Assembly: GCF_017654505.1 (NCBI RefSeq)
Contig: NC_054548.1
Coordinates: 26,134,969-26,198,968 of the forward strand
Direction: 5' to 3'
DNA length: 64,000 nt
Origin: Polyodon spathula
Lineage: Eukaryota > Chordata > Actinopteri > Acipenseriformes > Polyodontidae
Below, in pieces: positions 11,787-23,328 of the stretch. Position 1 is the first letter of the stretch. Each line of letters begins with the position of its first letter. A model generated the notes under the pieces. It searched no databases, was not told where the DNA came from, and saw nothing but the letters and a program-made list of their open reading frames with translations. The position numbers and the translations under genes were made by a program.

Positions 11787-12581
11787 TGCACTTATTTGCT
11801 TTTGAAGCTAAAGCAGTCAATGAGCAGATAGGAGTGTTGCAGCATATGATTTAAAAGCTAATTCAGTATAATGTTATGTTTATATTAAAGCTTGGCTGTG
11901 GCTGTGGAATAGAGACAACCCGCCTTCACATCTCCCATTTCAATTAATGTAATTTCAGCCTTAGTTTAAAGGGGTGGTCAAAGGCAACTAAGAGTTTTAA
12001 TGTTGATTTGGAATTAAAATATCGGTGTCCAAATCTGAATGAATTGACAAGAAATAACCCAGGACAGAGCATTAACAACTGCTATAGAAATGCAATTGAG
12101 TCCCGCTCCATTTCACATCCTGTATTTGTTGTTTCTTATCTGATTTCTCTAAACTGTAAACACTAGTATCTGTACATTCCCACACCTGCAGTATAGTATG
12201 CGTAGCTGATGTAATTTCTAGAACAATCCATAACTTTAGGTTATTACCATAACCCTGGTTCCCTGAAAAGAGAATGACAACCATTACCGAATGGGAAGAG
12301 CTCTATTACCATCAATCTAATACAAATATACAAAAGCTGCCCTATTAGGGCCCTGCTGCGAGGCAGGAAGTCCTGCGCACCTCCTGTTGAAAAGGGATGT
12401 CCTCACAGTAGCACATCACCATTTTCAGGTGGGGACACAACTTCAGGGGGTAATGGCTGTCATTCTCTTTTCAGGGAACCAGGGTTATAGTAAAACCTAA
12501 CGTTCCCTTTCAATTCGAATGACAACCATTACGGAATGGGAAAGCTGCACCAAAGCTGTCGTGGCTCCAGATTACCGACAG
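11787..12581. repeat. Module copy 3, joined to the DIRS-like body
   Basis: The 239-bp repeat is 11787-12025. Its flanking TA has become TG. Unlike copies 1 and 2, sequence continues past TTACCGACAG into the DIRS-like body (TACAACTCCACGG from 12582). So this copy holds the ancestral right-hand junction, and the satellite junction in copies 1 and 2 is derived. Confidence 0.82.
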
Positions 12582-12669
12582 TACAACTCCACGGCGATAG
12601 CAGAGCCCACATGACGCTTAAGAGCATGCCACGTGCAAAACTCTAGAGCCCAGAGAGGGTCTCGTTTGG

Positions 12670-13520
12670 TTTGTCACATCAAGGCGGTAAAAATGCACAA
12701 ATGTCTGACTACCTGTCCATGTAGCAGCATTGCATAACTCATCTAAGGAGGCGCCATGAAGGAAATCCACAAAGTTGCCTGGCCCCTGGTAGAATGGGTT
12801 GTAATGTCCCCCATTAACGGGGAGTCCGTCTGTTCATAAGGCAAGCTTTTCACATCTGTCACCCAGTGCGCTAGACGTTGCTTCGATAGGGACTGACCTC
12901 TAGATCGGGACCCATAGCAGACAAACAGCTGGTTGGACTGTCTCCACGACGCCGTCCTATCCAGGTAACAGTGCAGAGCCCGAACTGGGCAGAGCGTGTG
13001 CTGTCTACAGTCCTCCTCTGACTCGTGCGGGGCAGGTCTGAAAGTTTCCAAAACCACTGGTTGGTTAATATGGAATGAAGATACCACTTTGGGCAAAAAG
13101 GCTGGATTTGTTCTTAATGTTACCCGCGAGTCATTTCCTGTGAAAGCCATACATGTGTCATTGATGGACAGCGCATGAAGTGCACTTACTCGTCTGGCAA
13201 CAATGGCTATTAAAAATGCCACCTTCAAGATGACAGGGCACAGTTCTGCTGACACCATGGGCTCAAATTGGGGACCCATAAGGGTCCGCAGTACTAGTTC
13301 TAGATACCACTTGGGGACCATACTTTTCATGGGAGGACAAAGCCTCCGAGCCCCTTTAAGAAATTGCACTGCCAGGAAATGTGTCCCAGGGGACACTGAG
13401 TCAGTTTTTCATGGCACACTGATATTGCTGCCAGGTATACCTTCAAAGTGGACACTGATTTTCCTGCGTCAAACAGGTGTTGTAAGAAAGTTAATATCGT
13501 CTCAATCGGGCAAGTCACCA
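12670..13520 (-). pseudogene. Tyrosine recombinase of the DIRS-like element, frameshifted
   Basis: The N-terminal core-binding part (STLKVYLAAISVCHEKL) lies at 13327-13518. The catalytic part is in another frame to 12743, with the first catalytic Arg in VARRVSALHALS and the HxxR motif as HSTR. A further shift near 12780 moves the end into another frame, where FVHFYRLDV carries the catalytic tyrosine (codon 12687-12689). At least two frameshifts therefore inactivate it. In the family this enzyme integrates a circular DNA copy by strand exchange. Confidence 0.78.
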
Positions 13521-13569
13521 GATTGTGACCTTCGGCAAAGCACCAGTCTTGGAAAACTTTCCATTTATA

Positions 13570-14500
13570 TCAGTAATGGGTTCTAGTACTCGACGCCCTA
13601 GCAGACTGTAGTCTTTCTACTACTGCATCTGGCAAACCTCGTCTAAATAGACGGCTCTGTTCAATGGCCAGATCTAGAGTTGGAGTTGGGCTGGGTTTGG
13701 GTGCCTTAATAGCAACCAGAAGAACCTGTGCTCTCTCCACCCTGATCCTCTCTAGTGTCAGGGGTATTAATGGTAGTGGAGGGAATGCATGCAAGAGCCC
13801 CTGTGGCCAGGGGTGAGTTAGCGCGTCTACTCCAAGGGAGCCCCTGTCTCTCTCCATGGAGTACCATAGGGGGCAATGAGTGGACTCGGCCGTGGCAAAG
13901 AGGTCAACTCGTGCAGGTGGAAACCTCTCCCAAATCTTTTTCACCACTTGAGGATGAAGCCTCCACTCCAAGCTGTCTGGAGCTCCTCTGGACAGGAGGT
14001 CTGCTGCCTTGCTGTCCACACCGGGGAGGTGAACTGCCCCGATGGAACGCAAGTTTCTGTGTGTCCAGGACAGGAGTCTGTGCGCTGTGTGGTGAAGGCC
14101 CGGCGAGCGCAGGCCGCCTTTGTGATTTATGTGGGCTACCACTGTGGTGTTGTCTGTCCGGACCAGCACATGTTTGTGCGCTAATTGCTGGTGAAAATGT
14201 GATAACGCCAGGCTCACTGTTTGCAGCTCTTGCACATTTATGTGCGCTTGCTGACAATGTCCCTTCCACTGACCTCTTACTACTCTCCCATTCCAGACCG
14301 CTCCCCAGCCCAGACTGGAGGCATCTGTAGTGATCACTTCTTCTGTGAGGGGATCCGATGGGAGATCCTAGGGACAGATTGCCGGGACGGAGCCACCACT
14401 CCAGTGTCTTCCGGCATTGTCTGGACATTTGCACCAGCCGGTACAAATCTCGGACCGGGTGCACCTTGAGACACATCCGACCTGGATGTTGTGAAGGACA
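13570..14500 (-). pseudogene. RNase H region with a remnant of reverse transcriptase
   Basis: The frame from 14337 contains ITTDASSLGWGAVW, INVQELQTV, VRTDNTTVVAHIN and DLLSRGAPD, the recognisable blocks of DIRS RNase H with D, E and D residues. A piece of the preceding RT connection (QCRKTLEWWLRPGN) is read in another frame just upstream, so there is a one-base shift near 14345. The polymerase core with its YxDD-type motif is not found between here and the gag-like part, so it appears deleted. The stop near 13570 lies between this and the recombinase. Confidence 0.75.
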
Positions 14501-14655
14501 GCTCGTCTAGACAAGGTGGAACGAGATTGTGGGGTCTGGGGCTGCCCTGTTGTAGGGGGCAGCCTGCCCTGGGATTTTAATAGGGTCTCTGGCATAGTTT
14601 GCTGAGCCCTCACAGTCTCTGCCAGCTCGGCGAAGCGTCGCTCGGCCGAGATTGG

Positions 14656-15027
14656 TCACCTCCGAGGCGACTGTGATAGAAAATGTCTGTGCCTGCATGG
14701 TGAAGGGGAGCAGTGCCTGTGTGGCGACCTCCTGTCCCCTGGGGAAGGGGAGCAGTGCCTGTGCGACGACCATCTCTCCTCTGGTGAGAGTCCCCTTGAG
14801 TGGTACCGCCTTGGCGGTGACCATCTCGCCTCCCCTGAGAGGTGCCTGCGCCTCTGTACCAGTGGTGGGGAAGGGGAGGGTGACCTGGTTGTGTGGAAGA
14901 GTTCCCTAGTCACTGTAGCGGGGGGTGGGGGGTCCTGGACGATCTTTGAGGAGGTTCTTGGACCACAGATCTCATTCTCCAAGGGCTTGAGGAGAGAGAC
15001 TCTGCTAGGGATAGGGCTGCTCTCCAT
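14656..15027 (-). pseudogene. Gag-like Ser/Arg/His-rich fragment of the DIRS-like element
   Basis: The minus-strand frame is rich in Ser, Arg, His and Pro, with a locally repeated HRHCSPSP motif and an end near FLSQSPRR. Composition and place fit the gag of vertebrate DIRS elements. I see no zinc knuckle. It ends before any reverse-transcriptase motif. Confidence 0.5.
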
Positions 15028-16278
15028 TGCTTTGACCTTCTCGAGAATCTTCGACAGGGAGAGCAGTCCAGCTCACCTGCCAGTGCCTTGGCCGCATGTT
15101 CAGGCCCTAGGCACCTAGCGCAGGATCAGTGTTCGTCCTGCTTCGCTGATCACCGGTCACACAGGTGGAAGCCAGCTGACGATCCAGTAGACTGCACCGA
15201 CATGTTTGCAGTTGTTTTTTTTTGTTTTTTTTTACTGCTGAGCTCAATGAGCAGCCTGCAGATGAGTTTTTTTTTTTTTAAACTATTCGCCTGTGCCTGG
15301 GGTCGGAGTCAAGGCGAGCGCTATTGGTGCCGAGGTCGGTGTTGAGATGTGCACGGTCGGTGCCGGGAGGTCGGTGCTGAGTCGATCGGCGCCGAGGTCG
15401 ATGCCGACATGTAGCGTGGTCGGTGCCGGGCTGTAGACGGCCTCGAAGCTATTCCCTGGTGCCTAATCAATCTGTACCGGGATCGCCATCGAGAGAACAC
15501 GCTGTCGGTGCCGAACAGTCGGTGCTGGGTGGACCTGTTCCAAGGCCGGTGCTGATGGTAGGCACGGTCAGGGCCGAGGTGTAGGTGGCGCCGAAGATGT
15601 TCACGCCGGCTCTGGGTCAGTCAGGGCCGTGTGGGCGCTGTTTCTCTCAGCCCCGCAAGTCTACAGGAAAACCGCTGTTGGTGCCGAGGTATGCAGCCGA
15701 TTCAATCGGCGTGGTCGCCGAGGGCAAGTGCAGCCGTGCTAGGATAGCCCGAGGCTTGAGAAGGAGTTAGGCCTGAGCTGTTTTTTTTTTTTTTTTTGGT
15801 TCGCTGTGACCAATTAAATTGGCGCAGAGGACGACGTCGCGAGCCCGCAGAGTCTCCTTACAGCACCACAACAGCTCTCACACAGTGTATCTACTACACA
15901 AAGCCTTGTGTAGTGAGAGAAATGGCCGCTCGCTAATCCCTGAAGAGGGGTCGAAACCAGCTCTAGGCAGAAAACTGACGTGGCAATGTAGAGAGAGCAG
16001 TATAACCAACGCTCGAGAGCGTGATTACCGTGGATTTTCGTTGTTAAATTTATTTGGAAAACTAAATAAATCAGCCAAATTCGGACGCAAACGCAGAAGC
16101 AGTTTATGACCTGTCTCGGAGAGATGAGAGAAAATGGCCATGTGCTATGTGAGGACGTCTCTCTTCAACAGGAGGTGGGCAGGACTGATAGGGCAGCTTT
16201 TGTATATTTGCTCAGAGATTGACGGTCAGAGAGGCTCTTCCCATTCGGTAATGGCTGTCATTCGAATTGAAAGGGAAC

Positions 16279-17623
16279 TATTAAACATTCCATAGTGCTA
16301 AATTTAGAAATGTTAAAATAAGCCTAATAGATCAAATGACAAATGCTTGTTTTCATCAAAAATGTTGAAAAAATGCTCATCATTTTTGTAAGTACTTTAC
16401 TATTAAAAAAATAATCTTGTTATGTTTGTCATGCTTTTTTAAAAATAAATACAGACACAGCAAATGTTCTTACCTCTCATTAACTTATAACAACATTCAT
16501 TCAAGTCCCATATCATTTAGCTAAAGTCTACCAGGCTCAAATATTTCTTGCCACCACCCTGTAAATGCCCTTCACGTGCAGCAAGTATTTGACCCCTGTT
16601 AGCCTCCCCTAGCTGTTTGTGGGTTACTACTAATACAGTACTAGTGACTGACAGTGGATGTAAAGACTGGAAAACTAACAGTGAAACAACAAAGATGTTG
16701 CTATGCCAACAAAAGTTTAATTTAAAATCTTGGGTATCAGTTACAAAACTGATTGTGCTTGTTCATAAAAATGAAATATGTCAGTGGGGTTTTATCGCAT
16801 AGCAAGTTATATCTTATAGCAAGCCAACGTGGTGTGATACCACCAAGCCAATCACAGTCAGAGCGCACTTGATGAAGTGACATTTTCCCCCTCCCAAACA
16901 AACTTTATTTACAGACACCACAAAACAGCACTAAAAAAAAATAAAGGTCGATGATCGTACTGTTATGTATTTTTATTGGAAAATAATTTTGAGAGACGAT
17001 TTTTTAAGCTAAAGGGGAAAAAAAATATTCTGTTGTACTCTAGGTATTCCCTATTTGCATATCTCTGTGTTCTCACAGTAATATGGCAACACACAGAACA
17101 TCTGAAATAAAACTGGATATTTATAAGACAATTACAAACAATATATACATACATGAGTATTCATCACAAAAAACACAGTAAAAGTACACTGTATGTATTT
17201 TTAAACTACTCAATATTGTATCTATCACATACAGTAAACTGTGTGTATATATATGAAAGGTGTTTGACAAAATATGGGAGACCCATAATTTGGTACAATG
17301 AGTCCCAATTGTTTGAAATGTATAATTTAAATAGCAATTATGCACTATGGGCCAGATTACCCAGGACTTGAAAGCTATTTTTTTTTCCAAATCATCATTA
17401 CAAATGCAAATTCTAAAACAAATACGAGTCTACTTATAAAACCCTAAATAAAATGCCTGGATTGTTTGAATTCCTGTAAATAGCTTTGAAAATCTCGCCC
17501 TGTGTGACCACACAAACATTGTCATATGTGACTACAAAACCTGACATACTGTAAATTGTAAGCAATAGTGCATTCATTAAGGAAGAGTGATCTTTGCTGC
17601 CATGTACAAAGTCTCTTCTCCTG
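16279..17623. other. Intergenic stretch and probable 3' end region of gene C
   Basis: I see no gene. TTTATT at 16905-16910 reads as an AATAAA polyadenylation signal on the minus strand, about 700 bp after the gene C stop, and is one candidate. Other AT-rich candidates exist. Confidence 0.3.
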
Positions 17624-20287
17624 TTAAACGTAAGCATCTCTGTCAAAGTCTTTTGATTGGCTTCCATACTCCCGCATGGACCTCTGAGTTTTAGGATCTT
17701 TTGATTGGCTTCTATACTCCTGCATGGACCTCTGAGTTTTAGAGTCTTTTGATTGGCTTCTATACTCCTGCATGGACCTTTGAGTTTTAGGGTTAGGGGT
17801 GATATATGATGATCCTGCAGTGTAACTGTAAATATTCCTGCAACAGAGAATAATACAATCAATAGGGTTATGATGTGAGATAAGTTAAAAGGGTACCGTA
17901 ATTATTCCTCAAGTTTATTTAGTTGTTAAACATACAAACTTACACGTCATATGAAAAAAAACCAAACAATATATGGCAATGAAAAACAATATTAACATTT
18001 TACTTTCTGCAACTTGTTGTGTAAGGACAGGCAGAGGTATATATTTGTCCTTATTGCTTGGGTATTTTAAATTCTGGTTTTAATAAATGAAGGAACATTG
18101 TATATTATATATTGTATTGTACTGTAAAATTATCTAAGGAAGCAACTACTTTGAAATGAATTGCTGTAGACACAGTCCACACAGGCAAAAGCGGCTTCTT
18201 AAAAAGGAGTACAGTTATATTCAGGTAGGACAGCCACTAACCAATGCCTACACATCTACTGGATTTTCAGTCATATCAGATAAACTGACAACATTTCAGT
18301 TCCAAAAAAAGCAACCCTGTGATAGAGTTACAGCAACTTTCTATAATTACAGGTCATTCTCTTCCTCACCTTTTTGGCTTAGAATCTTTTCCATTTATTA
18401 AACAGAAAATTGATCCACCTACAATGCAGAGTACAGAGCCTGACCAGCCTATAAACAAAGGACTTCCCAGCTCATATCTGAAAAAAAGAATACACTCTTA
18501 TTCAAGGTAAAATGGTCTTCCACAAGTAGACATTATTCCATTCCAAGACCCATGGCACTATAGGTATCGCCTGTTAATTTCACAAAAATTGGGGGGACAT
18601 TTTATATAGAAAAAGATTAATGTACATATTTCCTGCCCAGTCCCCAGACATTAATTCAATGGAGAAAACATCCTTATTTCACAAAAGTATGATTTCTTAA
18701 TTATTGATGGATCAATATACTTCTAGTTACCACTCAAATTACATTTAATAATTACAACATAATTGATTTGTAAGTACTTACTTTTGGTCTGTATAAGTAG
18801 GGTCAAAATATATTGCAGTTATTCTGTTTGCATATAGTGAGTATGCACTCAAAGAGCACAAACCTGTAAAAAGAACAACATGACTTTTATTAGAAGTCAT
18901 CATTGGCAAAGAAACAAAAAAACAAACAAACAAACAAAATCTTTTGAACACAAAATGACCATATTTACCTCCAACTATGTAACAGCCTCCTGCCACACAG
19001 GCAGTCTTAGCTTTGGTGGTGTCTGTTCCCCCAATCCTTGTACACCTCATCCCAAACAAGGCAAAAATGGCTCCAAAAAACCCCAGTGTCACACAACAAA
19101 TCATAAGGCCTCTGCAAGCTTGGATGTGACCTGTTGACAGTAAGTGACATCACAAATCCATTGTCATCTTTTTCAAATTTCTGAAACACAGAAGATGTGC
19201 TGTATTCTTTCATTGACTCGTAAATTAAACATGCGGTGCTCAGTAATGCTGCAATACCCATTTCAGACCCAGCAGTAATGCATAGCAGTGAGTTACAGGT
19301 CACATTTATGATGTCTCAGGGCGTGGTTCACATACTAGTGGAACATCGGTAGCAGATTCCAATTCTAAGCTCCCAGCATATATCTGATATTGCCTGTTGT
19401 TAGACAAAACCTTTAAAAAGCATGTCATCTCGAAAACTGTCAACATTTATTCAGGATCTGTTATGGGGCAGACAGGATTTCCTTTGGTTAATTCTTGCTA
19501 TCTGGCGCCTTCTATGCAACCAAAGAGTGGCAGACATCTTCCAACTGCTCCTGTGTATAAGAATTGGGTTAATACCTCATTTTTGAAAAGCTGACCATTC
19601 CTGGTTTTAATAACACTCCATTGAGATGGTGCTAACAATGTTTTACACCTTCATGGATTGCATAAACTATGTAATAAACATGCCCCAAATAAGTTCACAA
19701 AGCTCTACTAAGAAACCCTGTTAATAGAGCTAATTCAAGCTAATTGTTTCACCCATACTGTAAGCATAAGTGTACAAATCACTCCCCCATATCCATTTCC
19801 CTATAAAGTCAAAATGGAACTAACTTGATAAGCAGGCATTGCATGAATTTTGTACATTGTATAATGCCTGAATATTTAATTTTTTTTCTGATTTCTATGA
19901 TAATAAAAAAAAGACAACAAGTGAGAAACAGTTAATTGTTTTTAAAAAAAAAACTAAGATAGGTTTCTGTCTTGATCACTGTGCTTGCGGTCATCTTACT
20001 GACTGCAATATCTATCACTTTTTTGTGATTATATGCCAAACATAAAAGACATGAAAAGACTGCATACGTTCTTGTCCCAGTATGCTTGACAAGTCCCTGC
20101 AGTCAGTAACTCCAGTTGAATCTGTGAAGCAGCTTTTCCAGAGGTTGCACCAGAGGACAGCAGTGGTAATGATGTTGCCATCGAGTACAGACCATTTCCA
20201 GTAGTCAATAGGCAAGGTACAGCATACCAGGACCCAGCCACAAAACTCGACGACTAAGGCAATTATCTCAAGGTTCATAGAATTCAT
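17624..20287 (-). CDS. Claudin-10-like paralogue (gene C) with a repeat-expanded cytoplasmic tail
   Basis: The exons are 20068-20287, 18969-19130, 18782-18863, 18370-18477 and 17624-17837, giving 262 codons with stop (261 residues), which is long for this family. I chose the ATG at 20287 because it gives the 220-bp first exon shared by A and B; a longer in-frame reading reaches 20371. W30, NLW 48-50, C53 and C63 are intact. Exon 4 ends in a basic stretch (DSKPKR). Exon 5 encodes a tail in which a 16-residue unit beginning KTQRSMQEY is present three times in tandem, followed by DFDRDAYV and the stop, so the PDZ-binding end is kept. Introns are the shortest of the three genes (937, 105, 304 and 532 bp). 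The role inferred from the family is a paracellular ion pore at tight junctions; the effect of the long tail is unknown. Confidence 0.9.
17645..17788 (-). repeat. Three in-frame 48-bp repeats in the claudin gene C tail
   Basis: Unit 1 is 17741-17788, unit 2 is 17693-17740 and unit 3 is 17645-17692. Each encodes 16 residues of the pattern KTQRSM(Q/R)EY(R/G)SQSKD followed by S, P or F. Units 1 and 2 are nearly identical at the DNA level. Unit 3, next to the stop, differs most (R for Q, G for R) and looks like the original tail. Each unit keeps Ser, Thr and Tyr, so possible phosphorylation sites are tripled. Confidence 0.92.
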
Positions 20288-20471
20288 TTTAACAGGCAGT
20301 GTCAAAAAAAAATTGAAGTTGGTGTTTATTTTAGATCCTTCATTCAGTAGAAAGGTGGATCTGATGATCACTCAACCCCTACAAAAATAACTGCCAAGTC
20401 TTCACACTCACTAATAGATCTGAGATGTGATCCTACTCAAACTTTCTGAGGTTAGAAATTCCTGGACTAAG

Positions 20472-20505
20472 TACTAATAAAATGGGACGGTCCAATATGC
20501 AAATA
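20472..20505 (-). promoter_or_regulatory. Promoter-like block, gene C copy
   Basis: TAATAAAATGGGACGGTCCA on the plus strand, followed by ATATGCAAAT. It is more diverged than the A and B copies (GGGACGGTCC for GGGAGGGGTC) but keeps the order and a distance of about 190 bp from the ATG. Confidence 0.5.
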
Positions 20506-20575
20506 TGTTACCAGCACCTGACACATGCAATAACTTCGACTTTCATCTCAACCAGAAAGACACATGGGTTCCGAA

Positions 20576-20700
20576 GATCATTTGAGCTGAGAAGATAGCT
20601 GGCTTGTACTCCCAGGATCATACATTATGGAGGGGATGGGGGTGGGTGTGTAATTGCATTCATCCACGCAGATAAGATAGGGGACCTTTATTGCCATACT
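20576..20700 (-). promoter_or_regulatory. Second conserved upstream block, gene C copy
   Basis: It carries GATCATTTGAGCTGAG, CCAGGATCATACATTATGG and GATAAGATAGGGG. The first two segments match gene B closely. GATAAG resembles a GATA-factor site but is not kept in A or B. Confidence 0.4.
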
Positions 20701-22800
20701 AATATTAACTAAAATGTTTTCAAAATAGATGGAAATGCAGGAGACAGCAACTGTTTGTGAAGTGAACCAATCAGTGAGGGAAAAAATTCCTTATTTACCA
20801 CTAGCTCTTCGACAGCTGCTGCCCTGAGATGGCTTTTCACTTTTTGTTTTCTTGTGTAACAGTGTGGAGGCTGCACACCACAAGCACGATGCAGTCCCTT
20901 TGCAGAAGAGACGGGCTTGTCTGCATTTCTGGTTTTAGAGCTTTTAACATCTCATTTCAACAACAAGGTGCAGAATCTTTAACAGCAGTGTTTTACACAA
21001 CAATGCCTGTTACATATGGACAGGAAATTCAGACAGTGTAAAATGAGGAAGAGCGCACTATAAACCACTCCAACCTGTTTCATATTAACATGTGGGTAAT
21101 GCTTAACACATTGCTGCTTTTACGGTATTTATATGTACCTTACTTTGCTGTTTTTACACAACAGGCACAGTAGAACTAAGATAGTTACATTTTTCATTTG
21201 TTCAACTAAAATAGTTAATGTTGAAAAATTAGATTAACTTAAAGAAAATTGTATTATTTTGAAAGATATGAAATGGCTAGTGCATTGATGAATGGAGTAG
21301 GATACTGTAATGTTCAGAAGTATTGAAGTTTAAAATGTATTAATTGGTCACTGGGTTCCTGAATATTAGACCAAATTGCTTTCCAAGCTGTTTTTCACTA
21401 AGATATCCAATTCAGTGTTCAATTTCACAGAGCAGGAGCACGGGTTGCGAGAGAGGTGAGGGCTCTCTGTCTTAATGAGGGAATGGACCGAATGAGTGCT
21501 TATGACTGGTGAAAAGACAGAGTCTTCCCTTGGCTCGCAGAGAGCAGTCCTTGAGGAAAGGTGCCGCTGCTGGCCTAACCGTCGAATCCAGATAGCAGGA
21601 AGCCACTCTTGCTGAGAGAGTCGACGCCCCCTGGGCCTCCGTGATCAGAACGAGAGCTGAGAGGAGACTGGGGAAGGAGTCCTAGCCTTGTGAAGCACAC
21701 TCTACGGTTGCAAATAATAGCTAGTGGTTTGGTGGTGTGTGTCATTAACTGATTGTATATGAAAGCCACCAAATCTCCAGAGTGTCTTGTTGAAAAAAGG
21801 CAGCTGCTTTTAGATTACCCCATGGAACATGTGATGCCTGTACCTGCCAAACTAAGCAACAATATCCAATAGTACTATCTGAGATTAGAAAGGATATTTA
21901 TTTGTTTTGTATTGAGCATGGCAGCACTGCTGATTGGATGGACAATCTTCCTCAATGAAATACTTTTTCAGAGATTTTCCATTGCAAATCTTTAACAAAC
22001 TCTCTGGAGGAAGCAATTACAAGTGAATAACCCTCATGCAGCCTCCTATAGAGGCTAAGAGTCACCTGGTCACCTATAGACACCTGGCTTTAATCTGACA
22101 AGGTCATTCACTTTAACTGAAGCAGTCCAATAGCATTATATCATATGTATCCGCCTAATGGGCGTGCATGAAACACACTGTACAATCGGTTATTCACGCT
22201 ACATAGGGGTTTGCAGTAAGCCTTATTGTTTATTATACCTGCAATACACATAACAGACTACCAAAAACAAAACATGCATTCATATCATTTTATTGACGTC
22301 AACATTAGCCTTTTGTTCTTAAGAAAGTCCAACATGATTGCAACATGGTCAGTGTGAAAAAAAAATTGCCTGATGCAATTATGATCATATTTGAAAAAAA
22401 TTTGAATGGTTCTGAATTAAAAGTGAAACTCATTCATGAAAATCATTCCCTTTGGTATTCTGAATAGATAACAATAAGGCCTCAATCTCTGCAATCTGTA
22501 TCAACTTGGAGAGTCACCAGCAGTGAAGTTATATAATGAACTCCAATTCAAAACCAAAAAGCTATAGCCAAGTATAATGTCGACAACTTTTTATTGAATT
22601 AAATTAAACCTATAGGGCTGTATTAACATGACAGAATTAGAAAATTTCCTGATCACAATATAGGATCACAAAGGGGACTTGCAACCAGAATTAAGAAAGA
22701 CAAACCGTTATCAAAATCACATTTAGAATTGTCAGAATTACACAAGTACAAAAACACTAGATATAAAGATTATACAGCATGATTGAATTTGTTCAAAACA
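20701..22800. other. Intergenic stretch between genes C and B
   Basis: I see no gene. A relatively GC-rich segment at 21425-21780 stands out from the AT-rich surroundings and may be an unrecognised interspersed repeat. The short open frame there (21575-21772, minus) has no family motif. Confidence 0.35.
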
Positions 22801-22802
22801 GA

Positions 22803-23328
22803 GACACCATGTTACTTAAAGAGTAAGTAGCGGGGTTCAGGAACATATAGCGTTACACGTCCCCGCGTGTTGCTACACTGTTTAAATAACTTACCTGTAA
22901 TGTTTCTTTTCATTGTTAACATCCTGATATTTTTTTACACTTCTAACTTTAAAGTCTGTTTCAAAGCTCTTTTCAAAATGTCCGCTCTAGTGCTCTGGGG
23001 TTTGATATCTGTCTTCTGGAAGAGCGATTAAAAAAAAAAAAAACTCAAGTGCTCTAGCTTTTCGGTTCCTTACCACATCATGGATTGTTATTGCTGTGTT
23101 ACCTTTTTGACAATGTGGGCAATAATCCTTACACTATAAGTGCACTAGAGCAGACATTTTGAAAAGAGATTTGAAACAGACTTTAAAGTTATAAGTGCAA
23201 AAAGCTGTCAGGATGTTAACAATGAAAAGAAAAATTACAGGTACGTTCTTTAACAGTTGTAGCAACACGTGGGGAGAATACTTTTTTTTCAGAACCCCAC
23301 TGCTTACTCTTTAATGTAACATGATGTC
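22803..23328. mobile_element. Non-autonomous element with long inverted repeats
   Basis: About 190 bp at 22803-22995 pairs in reverse with about 23135-23328. Both ends read ATGTTACNTTAAAGAGTAAG inward, followed by GGGGTTC, GTTGCTACA, TTCATTGTTAACATCCTGA and TTTAAAGTCTGTTTCAAA. The middle is unique with an A-run and no coding frame. It fits a MITE or foldback DNA transposon of unknown superfamily. Confidence 0.7.

Larger units (their letters stand above)
12248..16278 (-). mobile_element. Decayed DIRS-like tyrosine-recombinase retroelement
   Basis: Coding order on the minus strand is a Ser/Arg/His-rich gag-like region, RNase H and tyrosine recombinase, as in DIRS elements. The ends are inverted: the right end 16110-16278, read backwards (GTTCCCTTTCAATTCG, then GACAGCCATTACCGAATGGG), matches both 12502-12547 and 12258-12425. 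So the left end carries an extra, partly inverted terminal copy. Most of the reverse transcriptase is missing. GC-rich GGTCGGTGCCGA-like repetition fills about 15300-15720 on the plus strand. No flanking direct duplication is expected for this class and none is seen. Confidence 0.8.

Noticed and set aside
12743..14613. Several long open frames on the plus strand across the DIRS-like body
   Set aside because: The minus strand carries recognisable RNase H and recombinase motifs over the same span, so the plus-strand frames are shadows.
15585..16109. GC-rich region with GGTCGGTGCC-type repetition considered as a CpG island promoter
   Set aside because: It lies inside the bounds of the DIRS-like element and has no gene next to it; the repetition fits gag-proximal DIRS sequence.
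20287..20371. Longer N-terminus for claudin gene C starting at 20371
   Set aside because: The ATG at 20287 gives the exact 220-bp first exon and N-terminal length shared with genes A and B.
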